DNA of 64,000 nt, taken from the NCBI GenBank assembly GCA_963756115.1, contig CAVWMN010000003.1:620001-684000 (forward strand), read 5' to 3'. This stretch comes from JTS-RE37 sp963756115. Its GTDB lineage: Bacteria > Bacteroidota > Bacteroidia > Flavobacteriales > Flavobacteriaceae. Below are positions 53,299 to 61,804 of the stretch, piece after piece. The notes under the pieces were generated by a model. The model was not told where the DNA came from and ran no database searches. It saw only the letters and a list, made by a program, of their open reading frames with translations. Position 1 is the stretch's first letter, and each line of letters opens with the position of its first letter. Position numbers and translations under genes: made by a program.

Positions 53299-54618
53299 AT
53301 GAAGCCCCACATTTTAATACTTATTGGTTTAATATGTCTTTCATCCCACGGGCAGGAGTTTCCCCGGGATTCCGCCCACACTGGAAAGCTTCAAAGGGCA
53401 GATCCATCATCGGTAGGGATGGATGCCGCATTCATCCATGCACGGGTGGATTCCATTATGAACACAGGGATACAAAACCAGGCATTCCCCGGGGCACAAT
53501 TACTGGTTGCCAGGGGGGGCAAGGTTATTTTCCATGCTGCCTATGGTTACCATACCTATGACAGCATCGAAATGGTGGCACCGGATGACTTGTACGACCT
53601 TGCATCTGTTACGAAGATCATGGGACCTTTACCGGCCATCATGAAATTGGTGGAGGAAGGCAAATTGCAGTTGGATGTTCCGTTCAGTACCTACTGGCGT
53701 CCCTGGAGGCGTTACCGGGATAAAAAAGACCTTACGCTACGACAGATACTGGCTCATCAGGCTGGTTTGCAACCCTATATCGTATTTCTCAACGAGGTGA
53801 TGAAGAAAGGCAGGTTAAAAAGGCGCTTTGTACATCAAAATCCTTCTTCCCGCTTTCAAAAAAAGGCCTACGACAGCCTGTATGTCAAAAATCGATTTAT
53901 CCGTAAAATGCACCGGATCATGAACCGGTCCGGGGTTAGCAAGGATAAAAAGTACCTGTATTCCGGACTTACCTTCCTTATTTTCCCGGAAGTAATCTCC
54001 CAAATTACGGGCATACCGTATGAAACCTACCTCCAGCAGAATTTTTATGGCCCCATGGGTACTACCACCCTGGGCTTTAATCCGGAAACCAAACATTTCG
54101 CAAATGCCATCGTGCCTACCGAAATAGATACCTTGTTCCGGCATGCCCTTACCCGGGGGTATGTACATGATGAAAATGCATCCCTTATGGGCGGGGTATC
54201 CGGAAATGCAGGCCTTTTTGCGACCGCAACGGACCTGGCGGCGATGATGCAGTTATACCAGAACTTCGGAGTATATGCGGGAAAAAGATATTTTGCTGAG
54301 GCTACACTTAAAGAGTTTACACGGGTACAATTCCCAGGGAATGACAACCGGCGGGGGCTGGGATTCGATAAACCATTGTTAAATAATAAGGAAGTTCCCT
54401 TTTCAGAAGCCTACCCGGCCCCGGAAGCCAGTGGCAGTAGTTTCGGGCACAGTGGATTTACCGGCACCTTTGTATGGGCAGATCCTGAATACCGATTGGT
54501 ATTTATATTTCTTTCGAACAGGGTCTACCCTTCCCGGGACCATTTAAATCTGTATGATCTCAACATTCGGACAGCACTTCACCAGGTATTTTATCAAGCC
54601 AATTTGAAATCGCAATAA
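53299..54618 (+). CDS. Beta-lactamase family serine hydrolase, secreted
   Basis: 439 residues with a signal peptide (MKPHILILIGLICLSSHG). The nucleophile motif is SVTK (Ser103, Lys106) in YDLASVTKIM, followed by LYSGLTF in place of the usual YxN and by HSGFTGT (KTG equivalent). This is the class C beta-lactamase/penicillin-binding-protein-like fold. Related proteins include esterases and D-aminopeptidases; a periplasmic role is expected. It lies 21 bp after hemB and may be read from the hem transcript. Confidence 0.9.
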   Translation: MKPHILILIGLICLSSHGQEFPRDSAHTGKLQRADPSSVGMDAAFIHARVDSIMNTGIQNQAFPGAQLLVARGGKVIFHAAYGYHTYDSIEMVAPDDLYDLASVTKIMGPLPAIMKLVEEGKLQLDVPFSTYWRPWRRYRDKKDLTLRQILAHQAGLQPYIVFLNEVMKKGRLKRRFVHQNPSSRFQKKAYDSLYVKNRFIRKMHRIMNRSGVSKDKKYLYSGLTFLIFPEVISQITGIPYETYLQQNFYGPMGTTTLGFNPETKHFANAIVPTEIDTLFRHALTRGYVHDENASLMGGVSGNAGLFATATDLAAMMQLYQNFGVYAGKRYFAEATLKEFTRVQFPGNDNRRGLGFDKPLLNNKEVPFSEAYPAPEASGSSFGHSGFTGTFVWADPEYRLVFIFLSNRVYPSRDHLNLYDLNIRTALHQVFYQANLKSQ

Positions 54619-54667
54619 GCACCCGAAATACCATATTTATTTATAATTTAGTATCCAAATCCGAACC

Positions 54668-55771
54668 ATGGGGTTACTGATATTTTATGCGCTCATTTCC
54701 ATCTTCTTTTCATTTATCTGCTCTATCCTGGAAGCAGTGCTCCTCAGTATTACACCTACGTATATCAATCTGAAAAAAAAGGAGGGAAAATCATATGCCA
54801 TGACCCTTGAAACGCTTAAAAAGGACGTAGACCAGCCCCTGATCGCAATCCTCACCCTGAATACGGTTGCACATACAGTGGGTGCCATCCTGGTAGGGGT
54901 ACAGGCTAAATCGGCTTATAACGCTACATACGGAAGCAGATCGGCCACTTTTCTCGGATTTGAATTTACAGAGGACCTGATGGTGGGGGTAGTTTCCACG
55001 GTCATGACCCTCCTTATCCTGGTCACCTCCGAGATAATCCCAAAGACCATCGGTGCGACCTATTGGAGGAAGCTGACCAACTTTACAGCCATTACGCTGA
55101 AAGGTATGGTATTGGTATTAAAATATACGGGCCTGTTATGGATACTCCAGTTGTTTACCCGTTTAATAAGCAACAAAAATCCGCATGTCAGTATTTTGAG
55201 CCGGGAGGATTTTACCACGATGGCGGATATTGCCCGGGATGAAGGTGTTTTTCAGGAATCAGAATCCACGGTGATCAAAAACCTGCTGAAATTAAATGAA
55301 GTCCTGGTAAAAGATATCATGACACCAAGGGCTGTGATGCAAATTGCCCCAGAGAATAAATCCATTGCTGCCTTTTACAGTGAAAACCAACGGTTTCGTT
55401 TTTCCCGGATACCTGTACACGGGGAACAGGAAGACAGTATAACCGGGTATGTTTTGAAGGACAACCTGCTGGAAGAAATCATCCACAATAAGGGCCATAT
55501 GCTTTTGGCAGACATCAAAAGGGAACTGCTGGTCACCAAACGCAAAACCCCTATCCCCCAATTATTCGAAACGCTTATTGCCAAAAGGGAACACATCGCC
55601 CTCGTGGTGGATGAATACGGGTCTGTCAGCGGGCTGGTTACTATGGAAGATGTGATAGAAACCCTCCTGGGCCTGGAAATTATGGATGAAAGTGATACCA
55701 TTGCCGACTTACAACTCCTTGCCAGGAAAAACTGGGAGGACCGGGCAAAGCGTACAGGGGTCATTGAGTAG
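54668..55771 (+). CDS. CNNM/DUF21-CBS domain membrane protein (CorC/HlyC-like)
   Basis: 367 residues. The DUF21 (CNNM) transmembrane domain covers about 1-190, with four hydrophobic stretches and PLIAILTLNTVAHTVGAILVG, SEIIPKTIGATYW. Two CBS motifs follow (about 210-330; VKDIMTPRAVMQIAP, LVVDEYGSVSGLVTMEDVIETLLG). The CorC_HlyC C-terminal domain found in many relatives is absent. Members are linked to Mg2+ or Co2+ export. The MGMT gene follows 2 bp after the stop, so the two are coupled. Confidence 0.9.
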   Translation: MGLLIFYALISIFFSFICSILEAVLLSITPTYINLKKKEGKSYAMTLETLKKDVDQPLIAILTLNTVAHTVGAILVGVQAKSAYNATYGSRSATFLGFEFTEDLMVGVVSTVMTLLILVTSEIIPKTIGATYWRKLTNFTAITLKGMVLVLKYTGLLWILQLFTRLISNKNPHVSILSREDFTTMADIARDEGVFQESESTVIKNLLKLNEVLVKDIMTPRAVMQIAPENKSIAAFYSENQRFRFSRIPVHGEQEDSITGYVLKDNLLEEIIHNKGHMLLADIKRELLVTKRKTPIPQLFETLIAKREHIALVVDEYGSVSGLVTMEDVIETLLGLEIMDESDTIADLQLLARKNWEDRAKRTGVIE

Positions 55772-55773
55772 CC

Positions 55774-56247
55774 ATGAAAAGTATTGAATTCAATACCCCA
55801 TTGGGGAAGGCAAGCCTTAAAGGAGATGCATCAGGCATATGTGCCCTTACGGTCAGTGACGGTACTATCCCAGAACCTGTAAGGGTCCCAGCGGTGTTAG
55901 CCGGAGCGGTTGCCCAGCTCAGAGCTTACTTTGAGGGCAGCAGGCAATCCTTTGACCTGGTATTGAATCCGTATGGAACAACATTTCAAAAAAGGGTATG
56001 GAAGGCCCTCCTGGATATCCCTTATGGGGAGACGGTATCCTATAAAGAATTAACCCTGAGATTGGGTGATATAAAGGCGATCCGGGCAGTAGCTTCGGCC
56101 AATGCACGCAACCCGTTATGGATCATCATCCCTTGTCATCGGGTGATCGGATCAGATGGCTCCTTAACCGGGTATGCTGGAGGCCTTAACCGTAAAAAAT
56201 GGCTGCTGGAGCTGGAAACCCCTTCCCGGCAGCACCTGCTTTTCTGA
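55774..56247 (+). CDS. Methylated-DNA--protein-cysteine methyltransferase
   Basis: 157 residues. The acceptor cysteine Cys121 lies in IIPCHRVIGSDGSLTGYAGG and the DNA-binding helix is RAVASANARNP. The protein transfers the methyl group from O6-methylguanine to itself and so repairs alkylated DNA. Small N-terminal domain as in Ogt. It starts 2 bp after the CNNM gene and ends before a tight hairpin (56253-56270). Confidence 0.93.
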   Translation: MKSIEFNTPLGKASLKGDASGICALTVSDGTIPEPVRVPAVLAGAVAQLRAYFEGSRQSFDLVLNPYGTTFQKRVWKALLDIPYGETVSYKELTLRLGDIKAIRAVASANARNPLWIIIPCHRVIGSDGSLTGYAGGLNRKKWLLELETPSRQHLLF

Positions 56248-56252
56248 AAATT

Positions 56253-56270
56253 ACAGACCACCCGGTCTGT
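56253..56270. terminator. Hairpin between convergent MGMT and lipoprotein genes
   Basis: ACAGACC (56253-56259) and GGTCTGT (56264-56270) form a 7-bp perfect stem with a 4-nt loop, 6 bp after the MGMT stop. On the minus strand an AATTTTC tract follows, on the plus strand none. Could serve as a weak bidirectional terminator. Confidence 0.4.
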
Positions 56271-56411
56271 CCCTGGTGCTTATGGGTCGACACGTATACC
56301 CGCATAGGGCAGTTCACCTGTTTTTCCCAGCCTTTTCCGATTATTACCTGCCTGTTGTTGGGCTGAGGAACCCCACCATACCAACCGCACGGTTTGTAAT
56401 AGGGTCTTTTT

Positions 56412-57527
56412 CTAGTGTACAATATAGATCGGTACAAAGGGCATTGGGATGTTATCCAGTAACTCCCCCTGTTCTGATATTACAAGGATACCTCCTTCAA
56501 ATAGGGTGCTGCCGTCTTTTGTATATCCCACCAGAAACGTATTCCCCTCCTGCTGATATCCGAATGCTGTCAGGAGGATGGGTGCCTGCAGCTCAACCTG
56601 CACCTGTTGTACAATGGTGATCATATCGAGGATCCTGTTTTCCTCCTTTGCAAAATCATAGACGGCAGGACCAAAAGGCACTACCGTTGGTTGGGCATAA
56701 AAATTAAGATAATAAAGGGTCCCATCGATAAGGTCCGCTTCAAGCGGTCCGGGGGAAAAATATCTGTTCAGGGTAAACGATGATTCTTCCAGGATATCCA
56801 ATGTATTGAAATCATAAACCGTATAGCCGTACTTCCCGCGGTCAATCCCGGTAAAAATCACCAAATTCCCCTCGTTATTGAAAAGCATACTGGGTGCAGC
56901 AGTTCCGAAATCCAAAGTTCGCAGCAAAACCTCTTGGTCCGGATCTAAAATAGCCGCCTTGTAGGTGTCGCCCGCATCCAAATAGGGAACGATAAGCTTT
57001 TTGTCGTAGTACAGGGGCTGAAAAACTCCTTGTGTATTGAAGCCGATATTCAATTCAGTATTGTTCCCGCCCTGGGGGTCTATTATAAGTACGCCAAAAT
57101 TGGAGCTCCCTTCGGGACTGTAATACCCCATAAACAGCTTATCTTCCGAATTGGCGCCCCATATGACCGATCGTTCAGGGCTGTTGGTATAAAAGTTGTC
57201 ATAAGCTGTACTGCTGCCGGTTTCACTGTTGAATTGTACTGCAGAAAAATTCCCGGAAGCAAAACTGTAAAATGTAAGGACCTTGTTTACCTGCCTGAGT
57301 GTAATGAATTGCCGGGGGACATTCAATGTTTCCGTGAGATTGATCAAGGTACCCTGCCCGGAAGTTGCGGAATAAGTATAATGCAGAATGTTCGCCGTAT
57401 CCTCCCCCAAAACCGTAAAATCAGGCGTTCCTGGAATGGGTTCTGCAGGGGGATCGTCATCATTGCCTACGCAGGAAGCAAGGAAGGTGGCCAGGAGGAG
57501 CCACCAAAGCAAGGTAGGGTACTTCAT
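56412..57527 (-). CDS. Lipoprotein of unknown function
   Basis: 371 residues with a lipobox (FLASC, Cys19) followed by GNDDDPP, a linker commonly seen on surface-exposed lipoproteins of Bacteroidota. The mature part has regularly spaced beta-strand-like segments and DxxxG turns (NSEDKLFMGYYSPEGS, VYDFNTLDILEES), suggesting a beta-propeller. I cannot assign a family. A TAAATTTG -7 box lies at 57551-57558, 24 bp upstream. Confidence 0.75.
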   Translation of the reverse strand: MKYPTLLWWLLLATFLASCVGNDDDPPAEPIPGTPDFTVLGEDTANILHYTYSATSGQGTLINLTETLNVPRQFITLRQVNKVLTFYSFASGNFSAVQFNSETGSSTAYDNFYTNSPERSVIWGANSEDKLFMGYYSPEGSSNFGVLIIDPQGGNNTELNIGFNTQGVFQPLYYDKKLIVPYLDAGDTYKAAILDPDQEVLLRTLDFGTAAPSMLFNNEGNLVIFTGIDRGKYGYTVYDFNTLDILEESSFTLNRYFSPGPLEADLIDGTLYYLNFYAQPTVVPFGPAVYDFAKEENRILDMITIVQQVQVELQAPILLTAFGYQQEGNTFLVGYTKDGSTLFEGGILVISEQGELLDNIPMPFVPIYIVH

Positions 57528-57550
57528 GCAACTTTTTTATTAAAGTTACA

Positions 57551-57558
57551 CAAATTTA
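57551..57558 (-). promoter_or_regulatory. -7 box (TAAATTTG) of the lipoprotein gene
   Basis: Exact TAnnTTTG on the minus strand, 24 bp before the ATG at 57527. Confidence 0.45.
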
Positions 57559-57842
57559 GGTATGTACACTACAGGATCTAAGAGCCTGTTCCAGAAAGGC
57601 ATTCATCTTCAAATTAGTTTGTATCTTTATTCTAGCCGAAACAACCCCCCTGTTTCCCGGCATTTCAGTAGATCCCTGAGGAAAGGAAGGTGCGCTGAAT
57701 TGCCGCCAAACGGATCATTTCAGCCCTTTCCGCCGTCAGATTTTAGCATAAAACCATCTGGTTCCTTATGTATGGTAATAAAAGGGGAGGTCATACATGA
57801 CATCCGGATCAGGGCCTGGTTACACTTAAAATTAAGTAAGGT
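57559..57842. other. Rest of divergent region, no gene seen
   Basis: Between the divergent lipoprotein and exonuclease genes (315 bp in all with the -7 box). A TATCTTTA sequence at 57622-57629 (plus) resembles a -7 box for the exonuclease gene and would give a leader of about 205 nt. GAGGAAAG at 57678-57685 resembles part of an RNase P core but has no partner segments. I see no other feature. Confidence 0.5.
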
Positions 57843-58556
57843 ATGTTACAAAAAATAAATCTGGAGGACATCCTTTTCCTTGATATTGAAACGGTCCCCG
57901 AAATGGCCGGTTTTGCGGATCTTGATGAAATCAAACAAGAGCTGTGGGAACAGAAATCCCGATACCAGCGGCAGGAGGATGTTAGTGCGGAAACCTTTTA
58001 TGAAAAGGCAGGGATCTGGGCGGAGTTCGGTAAGATCATCTGCATATCGGTCGGCTACTTTAAATTCAAAGGGGATATCCGGAATTTCAGGCTTACTACA
58101 TTTCATGGGGAAGAACGGCATATCCTGAAGGAATTCAAAAACCTCTTAAACGGGTATTTTGCGCATCCAAAACACCTGCTCTGTGCCCACAATGGAAAAG
58201 AATTCGATTTTCCATACATCGCCCGGAGGATGATCATCCACAGCATGCTGTTACCCGCCAAACTTGATCTGTTTGGGAAAAAACCCTGGGAAGTGCCCCA
58301 TTTGGATACGCTTGAACTATGGAAATTCGGGGATTACAAGCATTATACTTCCTTAAAACTGATGGCGAATGTGCTGGGCATCGCATCCCCCAAGGGAGAT
58401 ATAGACGGCAGTATGGTCCGAAGCGTATATTATGAAGAAGGTGATATGGAGCGAATCATACGATATTGTGAACTGGACGTGGTGACCCTTGCCCAGGTGT
58501 TTCTCAGGTTACGAAACGACGTGCCCCTCGCTCCGGAAGAAATCATAAGAATATGA
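57843..58556 (+). CDS. 3'-5' exonuclease related to the PolB exonuclease domain
   Basis: 237 residues of the RNase H/DnaQ superfamily. The three exonuclease motifs are present: LDIET (Asp14, Glu16), HNGKEFDFPYIARR (Asp122) and YCELDVVTL (Tyr208, Asp212). It matches the stand-alone Predicted 3'-5' exonuclease related to PolB (PF10108) group. Two-metal-ion cleavage of DNA or RNA is expected; the role is unclear. The next gene, hflX, is 361 bp downstream. Confidence 0.88.
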   Translation: MLQKINLEDILFLDIETVPEMAGFADLDEIKQELWEQKSRYQRQEDVSAETFYEKAGIWAEFGKIICISVGYFKFKGDIRNFRLTTFHGEERHILKEFKNLLNGYFAHPKHLLCAHNGKEFDFPYIARRMIIHSMLLPAKLDLFGKKPWEVPHLDTLELWKFGDYKHYTSLKLMANVLGIASPKGDIDGSMVRSVYYEEGDMERIIRYCELDVVTLAQVFLRLRNDVPLAPEEIIRI

Positions 58557-58893
58557 AGGAAATCGGTTCAGGTCCTCAAAAACCGTCTTATGCTCCACTT
58601 CTGTAATCCCTGCCACCGGCTAACTTTTGGAAGTCCGCCTTCCCGGTCCCCCGATTGTCCGTGCAAGTTTGATACTTAATTTGTGAAGCGATTCGGGGTC
58701 TGTTGTTTAAAACCCCCGGATGTAACCTCGTCATCGGGTGTTGCAGTCTCATCTGCAGTATCGAACCGGTTTTCCAGGTTATGGAATGCGGTGGTATACC
58801 ACTGCCCGCTATTAGTTGGATAGAAAAAGGGGGAAAGTCAAGAAATCTTTGGTTGTGGGTATACTTTACAAAAAACACTTGGCCCCGATTGTT
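58557..58893. other. Intergenic region upstream of hflX
   Basis: No supported gene. It holds one clear 18-bp dyad (58788-58805) and, near its end, the hflX -7 box. The rest shows no terminator after the exonuclease gene and no RNA structure I can support. Confidence 0.5.
58788..58805. promoter_or_regulatory. 18-bp near-palindrome upstream of hflX
   Basis: GCGGTGGTATACCACTGC matches in eight of nine pairs, with a perfect 12-bp core GTGGTATACCAC (58791-58802). It lies 88 bp before the hflX -7 box. Confidence 0.4.
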
Positions 58894-58901
58894 TAGATTT
58901 G
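58894..58901 (+). promoter_or_regulatory. -7 box (TAGATTTG) of hflX
   Basis: Exact TAnnTTTG with the hflX ATG 16 bp after its last base. Confidence 0.5.
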
Positions 58902-58917
58902 CAGTATACTAAAAGTT

Positions 58918-60129
58918 ATGATTGAGAAGAATAGTATTTCTTATGAAAAAGTTGTCCTGATCGGGGTTATAACGAAAGAACAGGATGAGGTAAAGGTCAG
59001 GGAGTATCTGGATGAACTTGAATTCCTTACATATACCGCGGGTGGCGAAGTCTTTAAACGATTTGTGCAACGGATCGATCTTCCAAATCCCAAAACGTTT
59101 ATAGGTAGCGGCAAGATGCAGGAAGTTGAGGCGTATGTTACCGAAAATGAAATAGGATCCGTCATCTTTGATGATGAGTTGAGTCCGGTTCAGCAGCGAA
59201 ATATCGAAAAACAATTACGGTGCAAGATCCTGGATCGAACCGGGCTTATCCTCGATATTTTCGCCCAGCGCGCCAAAACCAGTTATGCCCACACCCAGGT
59301 AGAGCTGGCGCAATATGAATATCTCCTGCCGAGGTTAACCGGTTTATGGACGCATTTGGAGCGGCAACGGGGTGGAATTGGTATGCGGGGTCCCGGGGAA
59401 ACGGAAATCGAAACTGACCGGAGGATCGTCCGGGACAGGATCGCGCTGCTCAAGAAAAAACTGACCAAAATAGACAAGCAGATGGAAACCCAAAGGGGTA
59501 ACAGGGGTTCCCTGGTCAGGGTGGCATTGATAGGATATACCAACGTGGGGAAGTCAACACTAATGAATGTTATCAGTAAGAGTGAAGTATTTGCCGAGGA
59601 CAAGCTTTTCGCGACCCTGGATACCACGGTCCGCAAAGTGGTCATCGGAAACCTCCCCTTTTTGCTAAGCGATACGGTAGGGTTTATCAGGAAACTCCCA
59701 ACCCAATTGGTGGAGAGTTTTAAAAGCACACTGGATGAAGTGCGGGAAGCAGACCTGCTACTCCATGTGGTGGATATATCGCACCCTCATTTTGAAGACC
59801 ACATCGCCTCTGTCAACAAGGTATTGGTGGAGATCAAAGCGGCAGATAAGCAAACCTTAATGGTATTCAACAAGATAGACCAGTACCATCCGGAGACGAT
59901 TGATACGGATGATCTGGTTACGGAAAAAACAAGCGGACATTTTACGCTGGAAGAGTGGCAAAAGACATGGATGGGCCGTGTTGGCGACAGTGCGCTTTTT
60001 ATCTCTGCACTGAACAGGGAAAACCTGGAGGAATTCAAAATACGGTTATACCGCGAGGTCCGGGAAATCCATATCAGCCGCTTCCCGTATAACAACTTTT
60101 TATATCCTGAAAACCTGGACCAGTATTAA
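58918..60129 (+). CDS. hflX: GTPase HflX
   Basis: 403 residues. The HflX N-terminal region carries GRGKMQE-like IGSGKMQEVEAYV, then RTGLILDIFAQRAKTSYAHTQVELAQYEYLLPRL (cited in part) and GGIGMRGPGETEIE. The GTPase domain has G1 GYTNVGKS (206-213), G3 DTVGF (252-256) and G4 NKID (318-321). HflX binds the 50S subunit and splits stalled ribosomes, mainly under heat stress. The candidate noncoding RNA follows 124 bp after the stop. Confidence 0.95.
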   Translation: MIEKNSISYEKVVLIGVITKEQDEVKVREYLDELEFLTYTAGGEVFKRFVQRIDLPNPKTFIGSGKMQEVEAYVTENEIGSVIFDDELSPVQQRNIEKQLRCKILDRTGLILDIFAQRAKTSYAHTQVELAQYEYLLPRLTGLWTHLERQRGGIGMRGPGETEIETDRRIVRDRIALLKKKLTKIDKQMETQRGNRGSLVRVALIGYTNVGKSTLMNVISKSEVFAEDKLFATLDTTVRKVVIGNLPFLLSDTVGFIRKLPTQLVESFKSTLDEVREADLLLHVVDISHPHFEDHIASVNKVLVEIKAADKQTLMVFNKIDQYHPETIDTDDLVTEKTSGHFTLEEWQKTWMGRVGDSALFISALNRENLEEFKIRLYREVREIHISRFPYNNFLYPENLDQY

Positions 60130-60241
60130 CTATTTGCAGCTTATTTTGAATAAATCCGGACTTCCATGTTACATTGGATTACTTTCACAACATCTTTTGG
60201 CCATTTCACAACAAAAATTTACCGGATGGGGGGTGTAAACC

Positions 60242-60249
60242 TATATTTG
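60242..60249 (+). promoter_or_regulatory. -7 box (TATATTTG) of the candidate noncoding RNA
   Basis: Exact TAnnTTTG with no protein-coding frame downstream on the plus strand, so it probably drives the RNA that ends at the terminator at 60401-60434. Confidence 0.55.
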
Positions 60250-60253
60250 CGCA

Positions 60254-60434
60254 GACATCAGGAGTTAGTGTTCCACCCCCAATTCTAATGCTTTTCCTGA
60301 TGTTTAAATAAAGTGTTTATCCCCGTTAAGAGCGGGAGCCAAATCGCAACTTAATCTATACGCTATCCGACCAAATTTTACGCAACCTGCTTAACTAACA
60401 AAGCCCTGTCTGACTGAACAGGGCTTTTTTTTTT
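60254..60434 (+). ncRNA. Candidate free-standing noncoding RNA, possibly 6S-like
   Basis: About 180 nt run from a TATATTTG -7 box to a strong intrinsic terminator, with no coding potential between and the next gene on the opposite strand. The transcript can fold end to end: CAGACA (60252-60257) with TGTCTG (60407-60412) and GTTAGT (60264-60269) with ACTAAC (60394-60399), leaving a large inner region with a small hairpin (CCCG 60322-60325 / CGGG 60333-60336). A competing local stem is ACATCAGGA (60255-60263) with TCCTGATGT (60295-60303). A long rod with internal bubbles and this length recall 6S RNA (Flavobacteriia have a distinct 6S-Flavo family), but the identity is only a guess. Confidence 0.5.
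60401..60434 (+). terminator. Strong intrinsic terminator
   Basis: AAGCCCTGT (60401-60409) pairs perfectly with ACAGGGCTT (60418-60426), loop CTGACTGA, followed by a run of ten Ts (60425-60434). This is the strongest terminator in the window. It ends the candidate RNA and sits 110 bp from the convergent lipoprotein gene. Confidence 0.85.
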
Positions 60435-60547
60435 AATTCGCTAAGATGGTTGGGAGTGTATGCGTGTCCCAGCGGAGCCCGGTATGAGCCGCTTTCAAAG
60501 GCCCGCGCAAACATCTTTTCCCCGGTTCCATTGGGTTCGGAAAAATA

Positions 60548-61513
60548 CTATTGGAAGTATACCAGCAACTGAACTGTTTCTTCGGGATCCGGTATATGAC
60601 CTCCGCCAAACGTTTTGCCATTGATATGATACAGAACCGGGATTACCAGGGCAACTTCATCGGTCAGGATACAGGATCCGTGCTCCAGTGTACTTGCTAT
60701 CCTTCCATTGGCATCGGCTACCACAACATTTCCGGTACCGTTCGATGGCCCGACCGGTGGATTGTTAAAATTCACAAAATCATTTGCAAAATCAATGCTT
60801 TCCCCGACTTTTCGCAATCGCTTGAGGTAGGCAAGCCAAAAGCTATAGGTCCCATTCGGGATCAATCCTTCCAGTGTAATTTCGATGCTTGAGGATTCTC
60901 CATTGCAATGGACCAGCAAATTCCCCTTGGCTTTTTTAAATTCAGATAAGGTAACATGGTGACCGTCCGGTGCCTTTATAGCTGTCAGCAAGCCTATGGG
61001 ATTATCAAAAATGTTGGCAGCATAAAGGGGTTCGTCTGGATCCGTAGGTGTATTCCCGTCCTGGTCCACTATTTCTTCCACTATCTGCACATTGCCAAAA
61101 TTGAGGTGTGCTTTTATGGGCTGTGGTTCTACTGCAAAATCAATTGTAACTACCTTATCTGATGCTACCTGGACAGTGGCCGGGGTATTGCTGATCAGTT
61201 CTGTTGTCAGGGGTAATTCAATTTCGATCCCATACGTGCCAACATCCTTTGTTTTTATGGCGTAAATGCCTTCAGTATTGGTTGCTTTGGACGTTTCCTC
61301 AGAACCTTTTACGGCTGTTATCAACGTACTGGGGTAAGGATTCCCCTTTTCATCCACTACCGTGCCCCTTACCTCTCCCGTTTCGCCCGATACAGGCTGT
61401 GTAACCTGTTCCGAGTTGCTTTTGGTACAAGCCATTACCGTTACGGAGAATAGGATGTTCAGGAGAACTAACCTACTGACAAATAATCGTCCATTTGTGC
61501 TTTTTGTTTTCAT
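60548..61513 (-). CDS. Lipoprotein with carboxypeptidase-regulatory-like domain
   Basis: 321 residues with a lipobox (VMAC, Cys29) and a polar linker. Residues about 45-115 form a CarboxypepD_reg-like beta domain (GEVRGTVVDEKGNPYPSTLITAVKG, first part cited; TNTEGIYAIKT). The C-terminal part (FGNVQIVEEIVDQDG, GTGNVVVADANGRIASTLEHGSC, VIPVLYHINGKTFGGGHIPDPEE) is rich in beta strands and not known to me. Probably a surface or periplasmic lipoprotein. A TAACTTTA sequence upstream may be a weak -7 box. Confidence 0.78.
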   Translation of the reverse strand: MKTKSTNGRLFVSRLVLLNILFSVTVMACTKSNSEQVTQPVSGETGEVRGTVVDEKGNPYPSTLITAVKGSEETSKATNTEGIYAIKTKDVGTYGIEIELPLTTELISNTPATVQVASDKVVTIDFAVEPQPIKAHLNFGNVQIVEEIVDQDGNTPTDPDEPLYAANIFDNPIGLLTAIKAPDGHHVTLSEFKKAKGNLLVHCNGESSSIEITLEGLIPNGTYSFWLAYLKRLRKVGESIDFANDFVNFNNPPVGPSNGTGNVVVADANGRIASTLEHGSCILTDEVALVIPVLYHINGKTFGGGHIPDPEETVQLLVYFQ

Positions 61514-61804
61514 GATTGAAATGTTAAAGTTATGCGTTGTTTCGGGGAACAGTAATCGGGTAGCCAGGAAGGGGATTTACTATTTTTCCGGGATAGCGGG
61601 ATTACTTCAAAATTAGCATTGTGACCCGTGGTACACTAACAGCCTGGTTCCGGATCCTGACAGCATATTCCCTGAACCGATTTTGGTCATCCAATAAGGA
61701 CGGGGCTCTATATAGGACAGATAAAATTATAGTAAGGTTAGGTTTACAGTGATTGCATCAAAACATAATACGAAGGGAGGTCTGGCTGATCTGGCTCCCA
61801 GAAC
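61514..61804. other. Intergenic region after the hybrid kinase
   Basis: No gene seen in these 291 bp. A 5-bp stem GGGAG (61775-61779) / CTCCC (61795-61799) lies just past the kinase stop but lacks a T run. Confidence 0.5.

Noticed and set aside
57678..57685. GAGGAAAG, like part of the RNase P RNA core
   Set aside because: No matching partner segments (such as the ACAGAA region) lie within 300 bp, and the flanks do not fold as expected.
57562..57858. Open frame of 98 codons on the plus strand before the exonuclease gene
   Set aside because: It overlaps the start of the exonuclease gene, has no motif and uses codons unlike its neighbours.
58588..58878. Open frame of 96 codons on the minus strand upstream of hflX
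   Set aside because: Composition is unlike a real protein, there is no recognisable motif, and it overlaps the hflX promoter region and the dyad.
60254..60434. Riboswitch for the lipoprotein gene
   Set aside because: The transcript ends in a terminator and the next gene is on the opposite strand, so there is no downstream gene to control.
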